A stretch of 64,000 nt of DNA from Bog-756 sp963845485 (lineage in GTDB: Bacteria; Actinomycetota; Acidimicrobiia; Acidimicrobiales; RAAP-2): the NCBI GenBank assembly GCA_963845485.1, contig CAWJSI010000014.1, positions 186,001 to 250,000 of the forward strand, read 5' to 3'. Position numbers and translations under genes: made by a program. Every line of letters starts with the position of its first letter. The stretch's first letter is position 1. This document shows, in pieces, positions 18,001-25,543 of this stretch. The notes below the pieces were generated by a model that was given only the letters and a program-made list of their open reading frames with translations, was not told where the DNA came from and searched no databases.

Positions 18001-18899
18001 ACGGCCCGCTGCACGTCGGTCACCAGAGCGTCGAGGCGGCGGGCGGTTTCGGTCGGGCCTTCCTCCTCGATGAGGGCGTCGGTGCCGTCGAAGTGGATGA
18101 ACGCCACGGTCACCCGTCGGTGCTCCGAGTCCTGGTGGTTCCCGGCCAGCACATCACGGAGTCCGACGGGGATCCCTCTGAGGAGATCCAGGCCTGGATC
18201 GACGTCTTCGACCGGGGTGAACGGATGGCCGGAGGCCGGGGGTGACCGCCGGAGCAGGTGGCCAGGTCCCTTCTCCGCACCGACCAGACTCGGATTGATC
18301 CCGCGGGCCGTCGCCGCGCTGACAACGATCTCTCCAGCGTCGGCCGCGGCCTCCATCGACACCACCGAGCTGGCGGCCGGTCCCACCACCAGAAACTCCC
18401 GGTGGGAACCGCCCACCAAGAAGAATTGGAAGCTGCCGCTGTGGATGCCCACCGACATCCGGAGTGAGACCTTTTGGCCCAGAACGGTGAGCCGGCCGAC
18501 TATCCGCAAGGCCCGGCGCATTTCGATCGCCGCCCGGCAGGCGCGCGCCTCATGCCCCTCACCCGAAAAGTAGAGAAGGAGGGCGTCACCGCCGAACTTG
18601 AGCAGCTGCCCGCCGTTGGCCACGGCCAGGTCGAGCAGCGTCACGAAGCACGACCCGATAGTGGCGGTGAGCTCCTCTGCTCCGACCTTGCCGTGCTTGG
18701 CCAGTCCTTCGGAGAGCTTGGTGAAGCCGGAGATGTCCACCATGACGATGGTGCCCGGCAGCACTTTGACCTGGTCGTGAGGCGTGGAGCGCAGCCACTC
18801 GGAGATCAATCGGGGGAAGTAGGGCGCCAGGGGATGCCCGCCGGCTCCCACAGCAGGCGGAACGGAGATCGGTTCAGCGGCGACCATGTCCTGCACCAT
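15042..18899 (-). CDS. soluble-adenylyl-cyclase-like protein (two cyclase domains, AAA-type ATPase, TPR)
   Basis: A 1285-residue cytoplasmic protein. Cyclase domain C1 (about 45-215) has both metal-binding aspartates, Asp55 in VDISGF and Asp105 in FGGDALL, but VVGPAASSVVSMEAAADAG replaces the Asn-Arg transition-state motif. Domain C2 (about 262-435) carries Asn382 and Arg386 in GDAVNLAARLMAKA. The NTPase domain has Walker A GETGVGKS (478-485) and GREHELEVL just before it. From about 800 to the end run TPR-like helical repeats. This C1-C2-NTPase-TPR order is that of mammalian soluble adenylyl cyclase. A cNMP-binding protein gene lies just upstream on the same strand. Confidence 0.88.
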   Translation of the reverse strand: MVQDMVAAEPISVPPAVGAGGHPLAPYFPRLISEWLRSTPHDQVKVLPGTIVMVDISGFTKLSEGLAKHGKVGAEELTATIGSCFVTLLDLAVANGGQLLKFGGDALLLYFSGEGHEARACRAAIEMRRALRIVGRLTVLGQKVSLRMSVGIHSGSFQFFLVGGSHREFLVVGPAASSVVSMEAAADAGEIVVSAATARGINPSLVGAEKGPGHLLRRSPPASGHPFTPVEDVDPGLDLLRGIPVGLRDVLAGNHQDSEHRRVTVAFIHFDGTDALIEEEGPTETARRLDALVTDVQRAVDRQGVTFLATDVDRDGGKIILTAGAPSTSGDDENRMLLVTREVVDAHGPIAVRIGVNQGAVFVGEVGPRYRRTFTVMGDAVNLAARLMAKAESGQIITTPDLLARSRSRFSVTDLEPFFVKGKAKAVRAISIGAWTQPATAAALDELPFIGREHELEVLASVANRAAAGSGALVEIIGETGVGKSRLADQLRTLAADRLQLATVCERYDSSTPFHAVRGLLRDLLGLPVEGNGAELGARFLAAVEARLPRLLPWAPLIGMAIGVPVPETRETEELEEEFRRPKLARVVIDMLAELLPDKGLFVIEDAHLMDEASAELFTNLAAVVGATGWVWCMTRRDVDSGFVAPDGLTTRIELLPLSTDESLHLAEDATQVAPLPPRDLASLVGRSGGNPLFLRELIAAATNGESIGSLPDTIEDVIAARIDRLSSEDRHLLRRMSVLGRSFPAALLGEVVGDLPRHDDPVWSRLEPFVSRDGKGGVAFRNALLRDCAYDGLSFRLRRQLHSTAGDTIRASAAEHGEDQSELLSFHYLHAQRFDNAWSYSLQAATHAEAVYANSEAAEYYERALAAGRRLPHLTVSELAAVHESLGDARNLTGDYIDAAAAYRAARRLVVDDPVAQARLILKLARVQGWLDRYANALRWITKGIRVLEGSTGRESVRQRAELAGWYGRFCQESGHHRRAITWCSQAVTEAEEVGDRHVVADALRVIDWARMDLGQLEEPENWEQALTLFEDLNDLPGQAGVLNMLGGFAYYRGDWDEAVSLYQRAQATVRRTGNAVMDAFYVFNLGEIALDQGHLDEAARAFGRASRTWRAAGYRSGAADADGKLGRVAAGQQRFDEALDLYRRAIDEFRDVGSHSDALEVQARMAECQLLSGDAAAALTTVAAAMATAQNLGGVASQMPLLQRIRGSALAVHGNYAKAEEALRQSLDAAHSRGAEYEAALTMRVLADLDTETVARQRDDLRRSAAATLDQLHVTWTPEYPVG

Positions 18900-19038
18900 T
18901 CTCCAGCACCCCGGCTCGCACGGTCATCACAGGTCGTCCGATGCAGTCAACCGTAGTGGAGCTGATCTGCTGGCAGTCCGTCGGGCCGAGGGCCAACCGA
19001 TGGGGGCATCATCGGGTCGCTCGAGGCAGCCGTCCCGC

Positions 19039-19578
19039 TCAGTACTCCGGCTCGGGGTCGCGCGCCGAACCCGGCCGGGCGGTCCGCCCACCACGCGTGG
19101 CCAGCTGGCCGAGGACGTCGGACACCATGGACAGCCCGGGAGCGTCGCCGTACTGGTGCTTCAGGTCGGCCAGGTAGGCGGTGACGAAGTTCAACCGCTC
19201 GGCCAGGGTGATGGCCAAGAGCCTGGTCACCGACGGGTCATCGAGCAAGAGTGCCTGTCCGTCGACGGCGTGCCGGAGCCGACTGGGCTCGGTGGCGATG
19301 ACGCTGGCTCCGTGGTCCGTGCCGAGTAACACTGACATCTCACCAACCATGCTTCCCGGCTGGTTGATGGTGTTGACCGGGATGTCACCCTTCATCACCC
19401 GGAGGGAACCGGAGACCAGCACCCAGATGGAACCCGAGGGCCCGCCCTCGTCGACCACGGACTCACCGGGTTGGAACTCGATCTCGGGAAGATGGGCCGA
19501 GAGCGTGAGCATGTCCGTCACACCAGGGATCGTAGCCAGCCGTCGCCCGCCGGTCCCACCCTGGGGGTCGAAACTCAC
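19039..19578 (-). CDS. cyclic-nucleotide-binding domain protein
   Basis: A 179-residue protein with one CAP-type cNMP-binding fold (about 28-140): FQPGESVVDEGGPSGSIWVLVSG and the phosphate-binding-cassette region GEMSVLLGTDHGASVIA. The cassette arginine that normally contacts the cyclic phosphate is histidine here. There is no helix-turn-helix, so it is not a CRP transcription factor; residues 140-179 are short and polar. GTG 19578 overlaps the TGA of the membrane protein upstream (GTGA), so the two are translationally coupled. The cyclase gene follows 139 bases downstream. Confidence 0.8.
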   Translation of the reverse strand: MSFDPQGGTGGRRLATIPGVTDMLTLSAHLPEIEFQPGESVVDEGGPSGSIWVLVSGSLRVMKGDIPVNTINQPGSMVGEMSVLLGTDHGASVIATEPSRLRHAVDGQALLLDDPSVTRLLAITLAERLNFVTAYLADLKHQYGDAPGLSMVSDVLGQLATRGGRTARPGSARDPEPEY

Positions 19579-20489
19579 TCCTCGGCCCGTTGCGCCTCGA
19601 TAAGCACGCCGTCACCGCCCATGGCCGTCACCGTCACGATCTTGGTCGACCGCTCTGGATAGGGGTCGGGGTAGTCGACGATCCGGATGACCCCAGTTGG
19701 CCGGTAGCGGCCCCCGTCGATCACCTCGCGGGGTACGTAGGGATGCTGGCTCATGGCCCGGAAGAGCCTGGCCGCCGGCTCCCAGATGGACACTCGTTCG
19801 TGCCAGCGGAGGAGATCCAACTTCCGGAGGAGGACCATCAGGGTCACCAGAGTCCCGGCCAGGACCCCGGCGACCAGGGCGCCGAGGACCGTGCCCCCGG
19901 GAATCACGGCGAACAGGCCGACCAGCACGAATAGCAAAAGGAGCATCCCCGTCCACTCGATGGGGGACAGGGACTGTCCAGTTACCGTCTCGATGAGCAG
20001 CCGATTGGTACCCATCTCGACGCAGGTCTCGACCATCACCCGGTAGACCTGCGCCTGCTGGGTGGTCTGGGGCTCGAGGGCGAAGACGGCCGCCACCAGG
20101 GCCTGGTGGGAGGGCGCCGAGAGGTGATTGTCCACCAGCCGATGGTCGATCTGGTTGCAGAGCTGATCGTCGATCAGTCGACGGATCTCGGTTCGCTCCC
20201 CCTCCGGAAAGACCTCGACCATCTCGTAGAGCGAGAGCAGCGAGGCATTTCCCCTGCTCAGTAGGTCCTGCACCTGGGTGAGCCGGTCCCGGGTCCGGGC
20301 GATGGTGAAGGCGATCATGACGCCGAAGAGGAAGGTGGCCATGCTGGCCAAGGCCACATCGACGTCGAGGTCCCCCCGTGACGTACCGATCAAGATGGAG
20401 GCGCCGGCCACCAGTACACCGCAGACCACCGCCGGCCAGAGAGCGGTCTCACCGTTGACGACCGAGGAGGCAGCGGACCGGAGCTTCAC
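19575..20489 (-). CDS. uncharacterised membrane protein (DUF4239-like arrangement)
   Basis: A 304-residue protein with two N-terminal helices (about 17-35 and 47-65), a cytoplasmic helical middle (LTQVQDLLSRGNASLLSLYEM; FPEGERTEIRRLIDDQL), two more helices (about 180-200 and 203-222) and a C-terminal tail. The layout recalls DUF4239/bestrophin-like proteins, but I am not sure of the family. The gene overlaps the start of the cNMP-binding protein, suggesting that the two products meet at the membrane. Confidence 0.65.
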   Translation of the reverse strand: MKLRSAASSVVNGETALWPAVVCGVLVAGASILIGTSRGDLDVDVALASMATFLFGVMIAFTIARTRDRLTQVQDLLSRGNASLLSLYEMVEVFPEGERTEIRRLIDDQLCNQIDHRLVDNHLSAPSHQALVAAVFALEPQTTQQAQVYRVMVETCVEMGTNRLLIETVTGQSLSPIEWTGMLLLLFVLVGLFAVIPGGTVLGALVAGVLAGTLVTLMVLLRKLDLLRWHERVSIWEPAARLFRAMSQHPYVPREVIDGGRYRPTGVIRIVDYPDPYPERSTKIVTVTAMGGDGVLIEAQRAEE

Positions 20490-20605
20490 CCGCTCAAAAT
20501 AGCCCGTCGGGCCCTACTGCTCCGGAGGCTAGATGCGAACGCGACGTTGGGGAGGGTAGACGGCATCTATAGAGCCGAGGTGGTGACCGGATTGCCCTCC
20601 GGGTA

Positions 20606-21802
20606 TCAGGGGGCCAGGACGAGTGGCATGCGAGCAGCACCGCGGACCAGGGTGGACCGGACGTACTCCACGTCGCCGACGATGTCGTAGGCCGGGAAGC
20701 GGGCAAGCAGCTCCTCGAAGAAGATCCGCGCCTCCAGGCGAGCCAGTGCCGCGCCCAGGCAGAGGTGCTCGCCGAAGCCGAAGGCCAGGTGGGTGGGAGC
20801 CACCGGTCGCCGAACGTCGAGGTTGGCCGCCGTCGGTCCGAAGACGGACTCGTCGCGATTGCCCGAGGCATAGAGCATTACCAAGAACTCCCCTTCGGCG
20901 ACCTCCTGACCACCAAGCTCGACGTCGACCACGGCTGTCCGCCCGAACGCCTGGATCGGGGTCACCCATCGAAGGAGCTCTTCCACCGCGATGGGCAGCA
21001 GCGAGCTGTCGCCGACCAGGGCAGCACGCTGCTTCGGCTCCCCGTAGAGCGCTTCGAGACCCCCCGAGATGAGGGTTCGGGTGGTCTCGTTCCCCGCGAC
21101 CAGGAGCGTCATGCAAAAGCCCATGATCTCCAGCCGGTTGAGGGGCCGGCCGTCGAGCTCGGTGCTCTTCAGGATGTCGAGTAGGTCGTTTCCCTCCGTG
21201 GCGGGGGAGTCGATGTGCGCCACGAGGAACTCGGCCATCTGGCCGACCTCGTCTGCGGTCCCCGGGCTGTCGGCCTGGTCCGGCGAGGCGATGATGGCGT
21301 CAGACCACCGGCGGAACAGCTCTCGATCGGCGTCACCTACCCCGAACAGCTCGGCGATGACGGCAATGGGCACGACCGAAGCGAGGGTGTCGACCGCGTC
21401 CACCGGCTCGTCAGGCACGACTGTATCCAGGACGTCGGTGACCGTCCGACGAATCGTCTCCTCGAGGTGCCCGACGGCCCGAGGCGTGAACTGACGGTTG
21501 ACGACCTTCCGGTAGAGCGCGTGGACCGGCGGGTCGAGGTGGAGGATCGAAAAGGTGTTGAGCCCCCCGGAACCGTCGGACCGCATGGGGTCGTTGATCA
21601 GGACACCCCGTCCGGACACGAAGCGCTCGGGATCCCGACTGATGGCGCGGATGTCCTCGTAGCGGGTCACCGCCCAGCTGCCGTCAAGTGTCCGGAAGAG
21701 AGGTGCCCGCTGGCGAAGCTCGGCCAGGATGTCGAAGTAGTCGGATCGGAGGTAGAAGCCGGGTTGGGTCAGGTCGATTCGAAGTTCGGCCACATCGGCC
21801 AT
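20606..21802 (-). CDS. cytochrome P450
   Basis: A 398-residue soluble bacterial P450. The haem-ligand Cys348 is in FGFGEHLCLGAALARLEA. The I-helix oxygen motif is LLVAGNETTRTLI, and the K-helix ExxR is in EELLRWVTPIQAF. AGGAG precedes ATG. It is divergent from the TetR gene across a 151-base region holding a palindromic operator. Neighbouring cysD, cysNC and sulfotransferase genes suggest that it hydroxylates a substrate that is then sulfated; this is inference. It needs an external ferredoxin and reductase, not encoded here. Confidence 0.92.
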   Translation of the reverse strand: MADVAELRIDLTQPGFYLRSDYFDILAELRQRAPLFRTLDGSWAVTRYEDIRAISRDPERFVSGRGVLINDPMRSDGSGGLNTFSILHLDPPVHALYRKVVNRQFTPRAVGHLEETIRRTVTDVLDTVVPDEPVDAVDTLASVVPIAVIAELFGVGDADRELFRRWSDAIIASPDQADSPGTADEVGQMAEFLVAHIDSPATEGNDLLDILKSTELDGRPLNRLEIMGFCMTLLVAGNETTRTLISGGLEALYGEPKQRAALVGDSSLLPIAVEELLRWVTPIQAFGRTAVVDVELGGQEVAEGEFLVMLYASGNRDESVFGPTAANLDVRRPVAPTHLAFGFGEHLCLGAALARLEARIFFEELLARFPAYDIVGDVEYVRSTLVRGAARMPLVLAP

Positions 21803-21916
21803 ACAGGCTCCTCGCGGGTCTGGGATGTCGGCTGCGCCACGGCGACCCCGCCGCTGGTCAGTTCCACGGTCCGCCGAAGTCCGATGGGTCAGTCGATCCC
21901 CGGTGTGGAATTCGAT

Positions 21917-21944
21917 CTTTACATATCATCATTGATATGTAAAG
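21917..21944. promoter_or_regulatory. palindromic operator between P450 and TetR genes
   Basis: CTTTACATATCA (21917-21928) and TGATATGTAAAG (21933-21944) are perfect 12-base inverted repeats around a TCAT spacer. The site is strikingly AT-rich for this genome and ends 9 bases before the TetR GTG start. It is the expected position and shape for a TetR-family operator serving both divergent genes. Confidence 0.75.
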
Positions 21945-21953
21945 CTCCGACCG

Positions 21954-22529
21954 GTGACGGCACAGACCACGAGCGCGGAGCTCATCCTGGCTGCCACGAG
22001 GCGAGCCATTGCCGAGCGGGGACCCGGAAAACTGACGCTGTCCGAGGTGGCCGCAGCGGCTGGCGTGTCCCGCCCCACGCTCTATCGGTGGTTCCCGACC
22101 AAGGACGACCTCCTCGCTGCGGTCACCGACTATGAGCGGGCCCAGTTTCATGCCGGCCTGCTCGCCGAGATCGACGCCCACCGAACCCCGGCCCGACGTC
22201 TGGATGCCGCACTGCGGTACCTCGTCACCTACATGGACGAATCGATGGGCCCAGACCCGATCGGAGTCGACCCGGAGTTCGCCCTGCGCTCACTCAACGA
22301 CTCCCTGAGCGTTCAGGTGGAGATCCTGGTCCGTCTGCTGGGTTCGGCCCTCGATCAGGTGCCCGCCGTTCGTGCGGGTGCGATGACCAGGGCACAGGGT
22401 GCGGAGATGTTCCTCAGGATGGCCTACTCCCACTACCTCGTGCCCCACGCCGACGCCGAGGAACTGCTGGCTTTGGTGCGAACCTTCGCCGGTCTGCCCC
22501 GACGGTCACTGAGTAGGGCCGCCGGATGA
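21954..22529 (+). CDS. TetR-family transcriptional regulator
   Basis: A 191-residue regulator with an N-terminal helix-turn-helix: LTLSEVAAAAGVSRPTLYRWFPTKDDLL. The C-terminal ligand-binding domain is unclassified. GTG 21954 has no good ribosome site and sits just after the palindrome, so the mRNA may be leaderless or nearly so. Its last four bases (ATGA) overlap the start of cysD, putting the repressor at the head of the sulfation operon. It probably represses both this operon and the divergent P450. Confidence 0.9.
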   Translation: MTAQTTSAELILAATRRAIAERGPGKLTLSEVAAAAGVSRPTLYRWFPTKDDLLAAVTDYERAQFHAGLLAEIDAHRTPARRLDAALRYLVTYMDESMGPDPIGVDPEFALRSLNDSLSVQVEILVRLLGSALDQVPAVRAGAMTRAQGAEMFLRMAYSHYLVPHADAEELLALVRTFAGLPRRSLSRAAG

Positions 22530-23452
22530 CCCACGCGGGTCTGGGCAGTGCGCACGGTGGGCTCACCCACCTACAGCGCCTGGAGGCGGAGAGCATCCAC
22601 ATCATGCGCGAGACGGTGGCAGAGTCCGAGCGGCCGGTGATGCTGTACTCCGTCGGCAAGGACAGCTCGGTCATGTTGCACCTGGCGCGCAAGGCCTTCT
22701 TTCCGTCGCCGCCGCCGTTTCCCCTCCTGCACGTGGACACGACCTGGAAGTTCCAGGCCATGTACGAGATGCGGAACAAGATGGCAGCCGAGAGCGGCAT
22801 GGAACTGCTCGTCCATCGCAACCCCGAGTGCATCCGGTTGGGTATCAACCCCTTCGAGCACGGCTCGGCGGTCCACACCGACATGTGGAAGACCCAGGGA
22901 CTAAAGCAGGCCCTCGATCACCATGCCTTTGATGCTGCCTTCGGGGGAGCCCGCCGAGACGAAGAGAAGTCACGGGCCAAAGAGCGGATCTTCAGTATTC
23001 GGTCGGCGCAGCACCGTTGGGATCCGAAACAACAGCGACCTGAGCTGTGGCGGACGTACAACGTACGTCGCAACCAGGGTGAGTCGATGCGGGTCTTCCC
23101 ACTGTCCAACTGGACCGAGCTGGACATCTGGCAGTACATCTACCGCGAGGAGATTCCTATCGTTCCGCTCTATCTGGCCGCTCCCCGGCCGGTCGTGGAG
23201 CGAGACGGTGTCCTCATCATGGTGGACGACGACCGGATGCCGCTCGATGGTCAGACACCTGAACTGCGGAGCGTTCGCTTTCGGACGCTTGGGTGCTATC
23301 CCCTCACCGGTGCCATCGAGAGCACGGCGGCAACGCTGCCCGAGGTCATCCAGGAGATGCTTCTGGCCACCACATCCGAGCGGGAGGGTCGCGTCATCGA
23401 CTTCGACGGTTCCGGTTCCATGGAGAAGAAGAAGCAGGAGGGGTACTTCTGA
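22526..23452 (+). CDS. cysD: sulfate adenylyltransferase subunit 2
   Basis: A 308-residue PAPS-reductase-like/ATP-sulfurylase small subunit. The pyrophosphatase loop YSVGKDSSVMLHLARKAFFP, the HVDTTWKFQAMYEMR and GARRDEEKSRAKERIFS segments, and the C-terminal SMEKKKQEGYF are typical of CysD. With CysN it makes adenylyl sulfate (APS) from ATP and sulfate in the cytoplasm. It overlaps the TetR stop by 4 bases and its own TGA overlaps the cysNC ATG, so all three are coupled. Confidence 0.96.
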   Translation: MTHAGLGSAHGGLTHLQRLEAESIHIMRETVAESERPVMLYSVGKDSSVMLHLARKAFFPSPPPFPLLHVDTTWKFQAMYEMRNKMAAESGMELLVHRNPECIRLGINPFEHGSAVHTDMWKTQGLKQALDHHAFDAAFGGARRDEEKSRAKERIFSIRSAQHRWDPKQQRPELWRTYNVRRNQGESMRVFPLSNWTELDIWQYIYREEIPIVPLYLAAPRPVVERDGVLIMVDDDRMPLDGQTPELRSVRFRTLGCYPLTGAIESTAATLPEVIQEMLLATTSEREGRVIDFDGSGSMEKKKQEGYF

Positions 23453-25356
23453 TGGCCATGGCCAAAGAGTCGCTGATCGCGACCGATATCGACGCCTACC
23501 TGAAGGTCCATGAGCACAAGCAGCTCCTCCGGTTCATCACCTGCGGCAGCGTGGACGACGGTAAGAGCACACTCATCGGCCGATTGCTCTACGAGTCCCA
23601 TCTGGTATTCGACGACCACCTCGCCGCCCTGGAGGTCGATTCGCGCCAGGTGGGTACCCAGGGCGGGGATCTCGACTTCGCCCTACTGGTCGACGGGCTG
23701 ACTGCGGAGCGGGAGCAGGGGATCACCATCGATGTGGCCTACCGGTTCTTTGCCACGGAACTGAAGAAGTTCATCGTTGCCGACACGCCCGGCCACGAGC
23801 AGTACACGCGCAACATGGTCACCGGAGCGTCGACGGCAGATGCAGCCGTCATTCTTATCGATGCCCGGAAGGGCGTCCTGACCCAGACGCGCCGACACAG
23901 CTTCCTCGTGTCACTGCTGGGAATCGAACACGTCGTCGTGGCGGTGAACAAGCTCGACCTCATGGGCTACTCCCAACAGGTGTTCGACGCGATCGAGGCC
24001 GACTACCGTGCCTTCGCCACCGATATCGGGCTCGCCAACATCACCTGCATACCGATGTCCGCCCTCAAAGGGGTCAATATCGTGGATCCGGCTCCCGAGA
24101 CTCCGTGGTACACGGGGCCTACCCTGCTGGCCCACCTCGAGGCCATCGATGTGGAGGACCGGGCGGGTCGGACACCGTTCCGCATGCCGGTCCAGTGGGT
24201 CAATCGGCCTGATCTCGACTTCCGGGGCTTCTCCGGTCTGATCGTGGGCGGTTCGGTGCGACCCGGTGACGCGGTGCGGACCCTTCCGTCCGGTCGAACG
24301 AGCACCGTCTCGAGGCTCTCGACCTTCGACGGCGATCTTGACGTCGCCGTGGCCGGCCAGTCGGTCACTGTCGTTCTAGAGGACGAGATCGACGTGAGCC
24401 GCGGTGATGTCCTCTGCTCGGTCGATCAACCGGCGGAGATCGCCGACCAGTTCGAAGCCCATGTGATTTGGATGGACGACCACGAGATGCTTCCTGGTCG
24501 GCCTTATCTCATCAAACTGGGCACGTCACTCGTGACGGCTACCTTCTCGCAACCGAAGTACAAGGTGAACGTCAACACGATGGAGCACCTCGCCGCCCGT
24601 ACCCTCGAGCTCAACGAGATCGGGGTCTGCACGGTGAGTACCGACCGGATGGTGCCGTTCGATCCGTATGCCGCCAACCGCGACACGGGCGGTTTCGTCA
24701 TCGTGGACCGGCTGACCAATGCCACCGCGGGTGTAGGGCTCCTCCACTTCTCGCTCCGCCGCTCCCAGAATGTCCACTGGCAGGCAGTCGAGGTCGACGG
24801 GCCGGCGCGGAGCGCACTGATGGGTCACGGCTCGGGTGTGGTGTGGTTCACGGGCATCTCGGGGGCGGGAAAGTCCACCATCGCCAACCGCACCGAGCAG
24901 CTGCTCCACGCCCACGGCGTCCACACGTACCTCCTGGACGGGGACAACGTTCGCCACGGACTCAATCACGACCTCGGCTTCACCGAGCTGGACCGCATCG
25001 AGAACATCCGACGGGTGGCCGAGGTGGCCCGGCTCATGGCCGACGCCGGTTTGGTGGTGCTGGCCTCGTTCATCTCGCCATTCCGCGACGACCGGCGCCG
25101 GGCGCGAGAGATGATCGGCGAGGGCCGCTTCTGCGAGGTGCACGTCGACACTTCCCTGGCTGACGCCGAGAGTCGGGATCGCAAGGGCCTCTACGGCAAG
25201 GCCCGGCGGGGCGAGCTGACCAACTTCACCGGAATCGACTCGCCCTACGAGGTGCCTGAGGCGCCGGAGTTGCGCATAGACACAGCGACGTCGACACCAG
25301 AGGAGGCCGCCGTGTCCCTGGTCGACCAGCTGCGTGCCATGGGAATGGTCCCGTGA
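23452..25356 (+). CDS. cysNC: bifunctional sulfate adenylyltransferase subunit 1/APS kinase
   Basis: A 634-residue fusion. The N-terminal GTPase CysN shows GSVDDGKST, DTPGHEQ and NKLD motifs plus the switch segment GLTAEREQGITIDVAYRFF, and drives CysD. The C-terminal APS kinase CysC (from about residue 460) has P-loop GISGAGKST, LDGDNVRHGLNHDLGF and KGLYGKARRGELTNFTG. Together with CysD it yields PAPS, the sulfate donor of the sulfotransferase downstream. No reductive genes (cysH, cysI) follow, which favours sulfation over cysteine synthesis. Confidence 0.96.
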   Translation: MAMAKESLIATDIDAYLKVHEHKQLLRFITCGSVDDGKSTLIGRLLYESHLVFDDHLAALEVDSRQVGTQGGDLDFALLVDGLTAEREQGITIDVAYRFFATELKKFIVADTPGHEQYTRNMVTGASTADAAVILIDARKGVLTQTRRHSFLVSLLGIEHVVVAVNKLDLMGYSQQVFDAIEADYRAFATDIGLANITCIPMSALKGVNIVDPAPETPWYTGPTLLAHLEAIDVEDRAGRTPFRMPVQWVNRPDLDFRGFSGLIVGGSVRPGDAVRTLPSGRTSTVSRLSTFDGDLDVAVAGQSVTVVLEDEIDVSRGDVLCSVDQPAEIADQFEAHVIWMDDHEMLPGRPYLIKLGTSLVTATFSQPKYKVNVNTMEHLAARTLELNEIGVCTVSTDRMVPFDPYAANRDTGGFVIVDRLTNATAGVGLLHFSLRRSQNVHWQAVEVDGPARSALMGHGSGVVWFTGISGAGKSTIANRTEQLLHAHGVHTYLLDGDNVRHGLNHDLGFTELDRIENIRRVAEVARLMADAGLVVLASFISPFRDDRRRAREMIGEGRFCEVHVDTSLADAESRDRKGLYGKARRGELTNFTGIDSPYEVPEAPELRIDTATSTPEEAAVSLVDQLRAMGMVP

Positions 25357-25507
25357 CCCGCCGGCCCCTCGATCGGTCAGCGGCGGCGGCGTCCGAGCTC
25401 GCTGCCGGGCGACGTGTTCCGGCCGACGACGGGTTCGCCCCCTCGACGGTCAATGCCCAGGTCGTCACCTCATTTTCAATTCATTGAGCTCAAGGGAGGG
25501 CTTTTCC

Positions 25508-25543
25508 ATGTTCACGTCAACACTTCGCCGGCTCACCGCATGA
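25508..25543 (+). CDS. possible 11-residue leader ORF
   Basis: ATG 25508 is preceded by AAGGGAGGG at 25491-25499, a far stronger ribosome site than that of the next gene. It encodes MFTSTLRRLTA and its TGA overlaps the ATG of the DUF1214 gene in an ATGA. Ribosomes would be handed directly to the next gene. Whether it is a regulatory leader peptide or only a loading device cannot be told. Confidence 0.4.
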   Translation: MFTSTLRRLTA

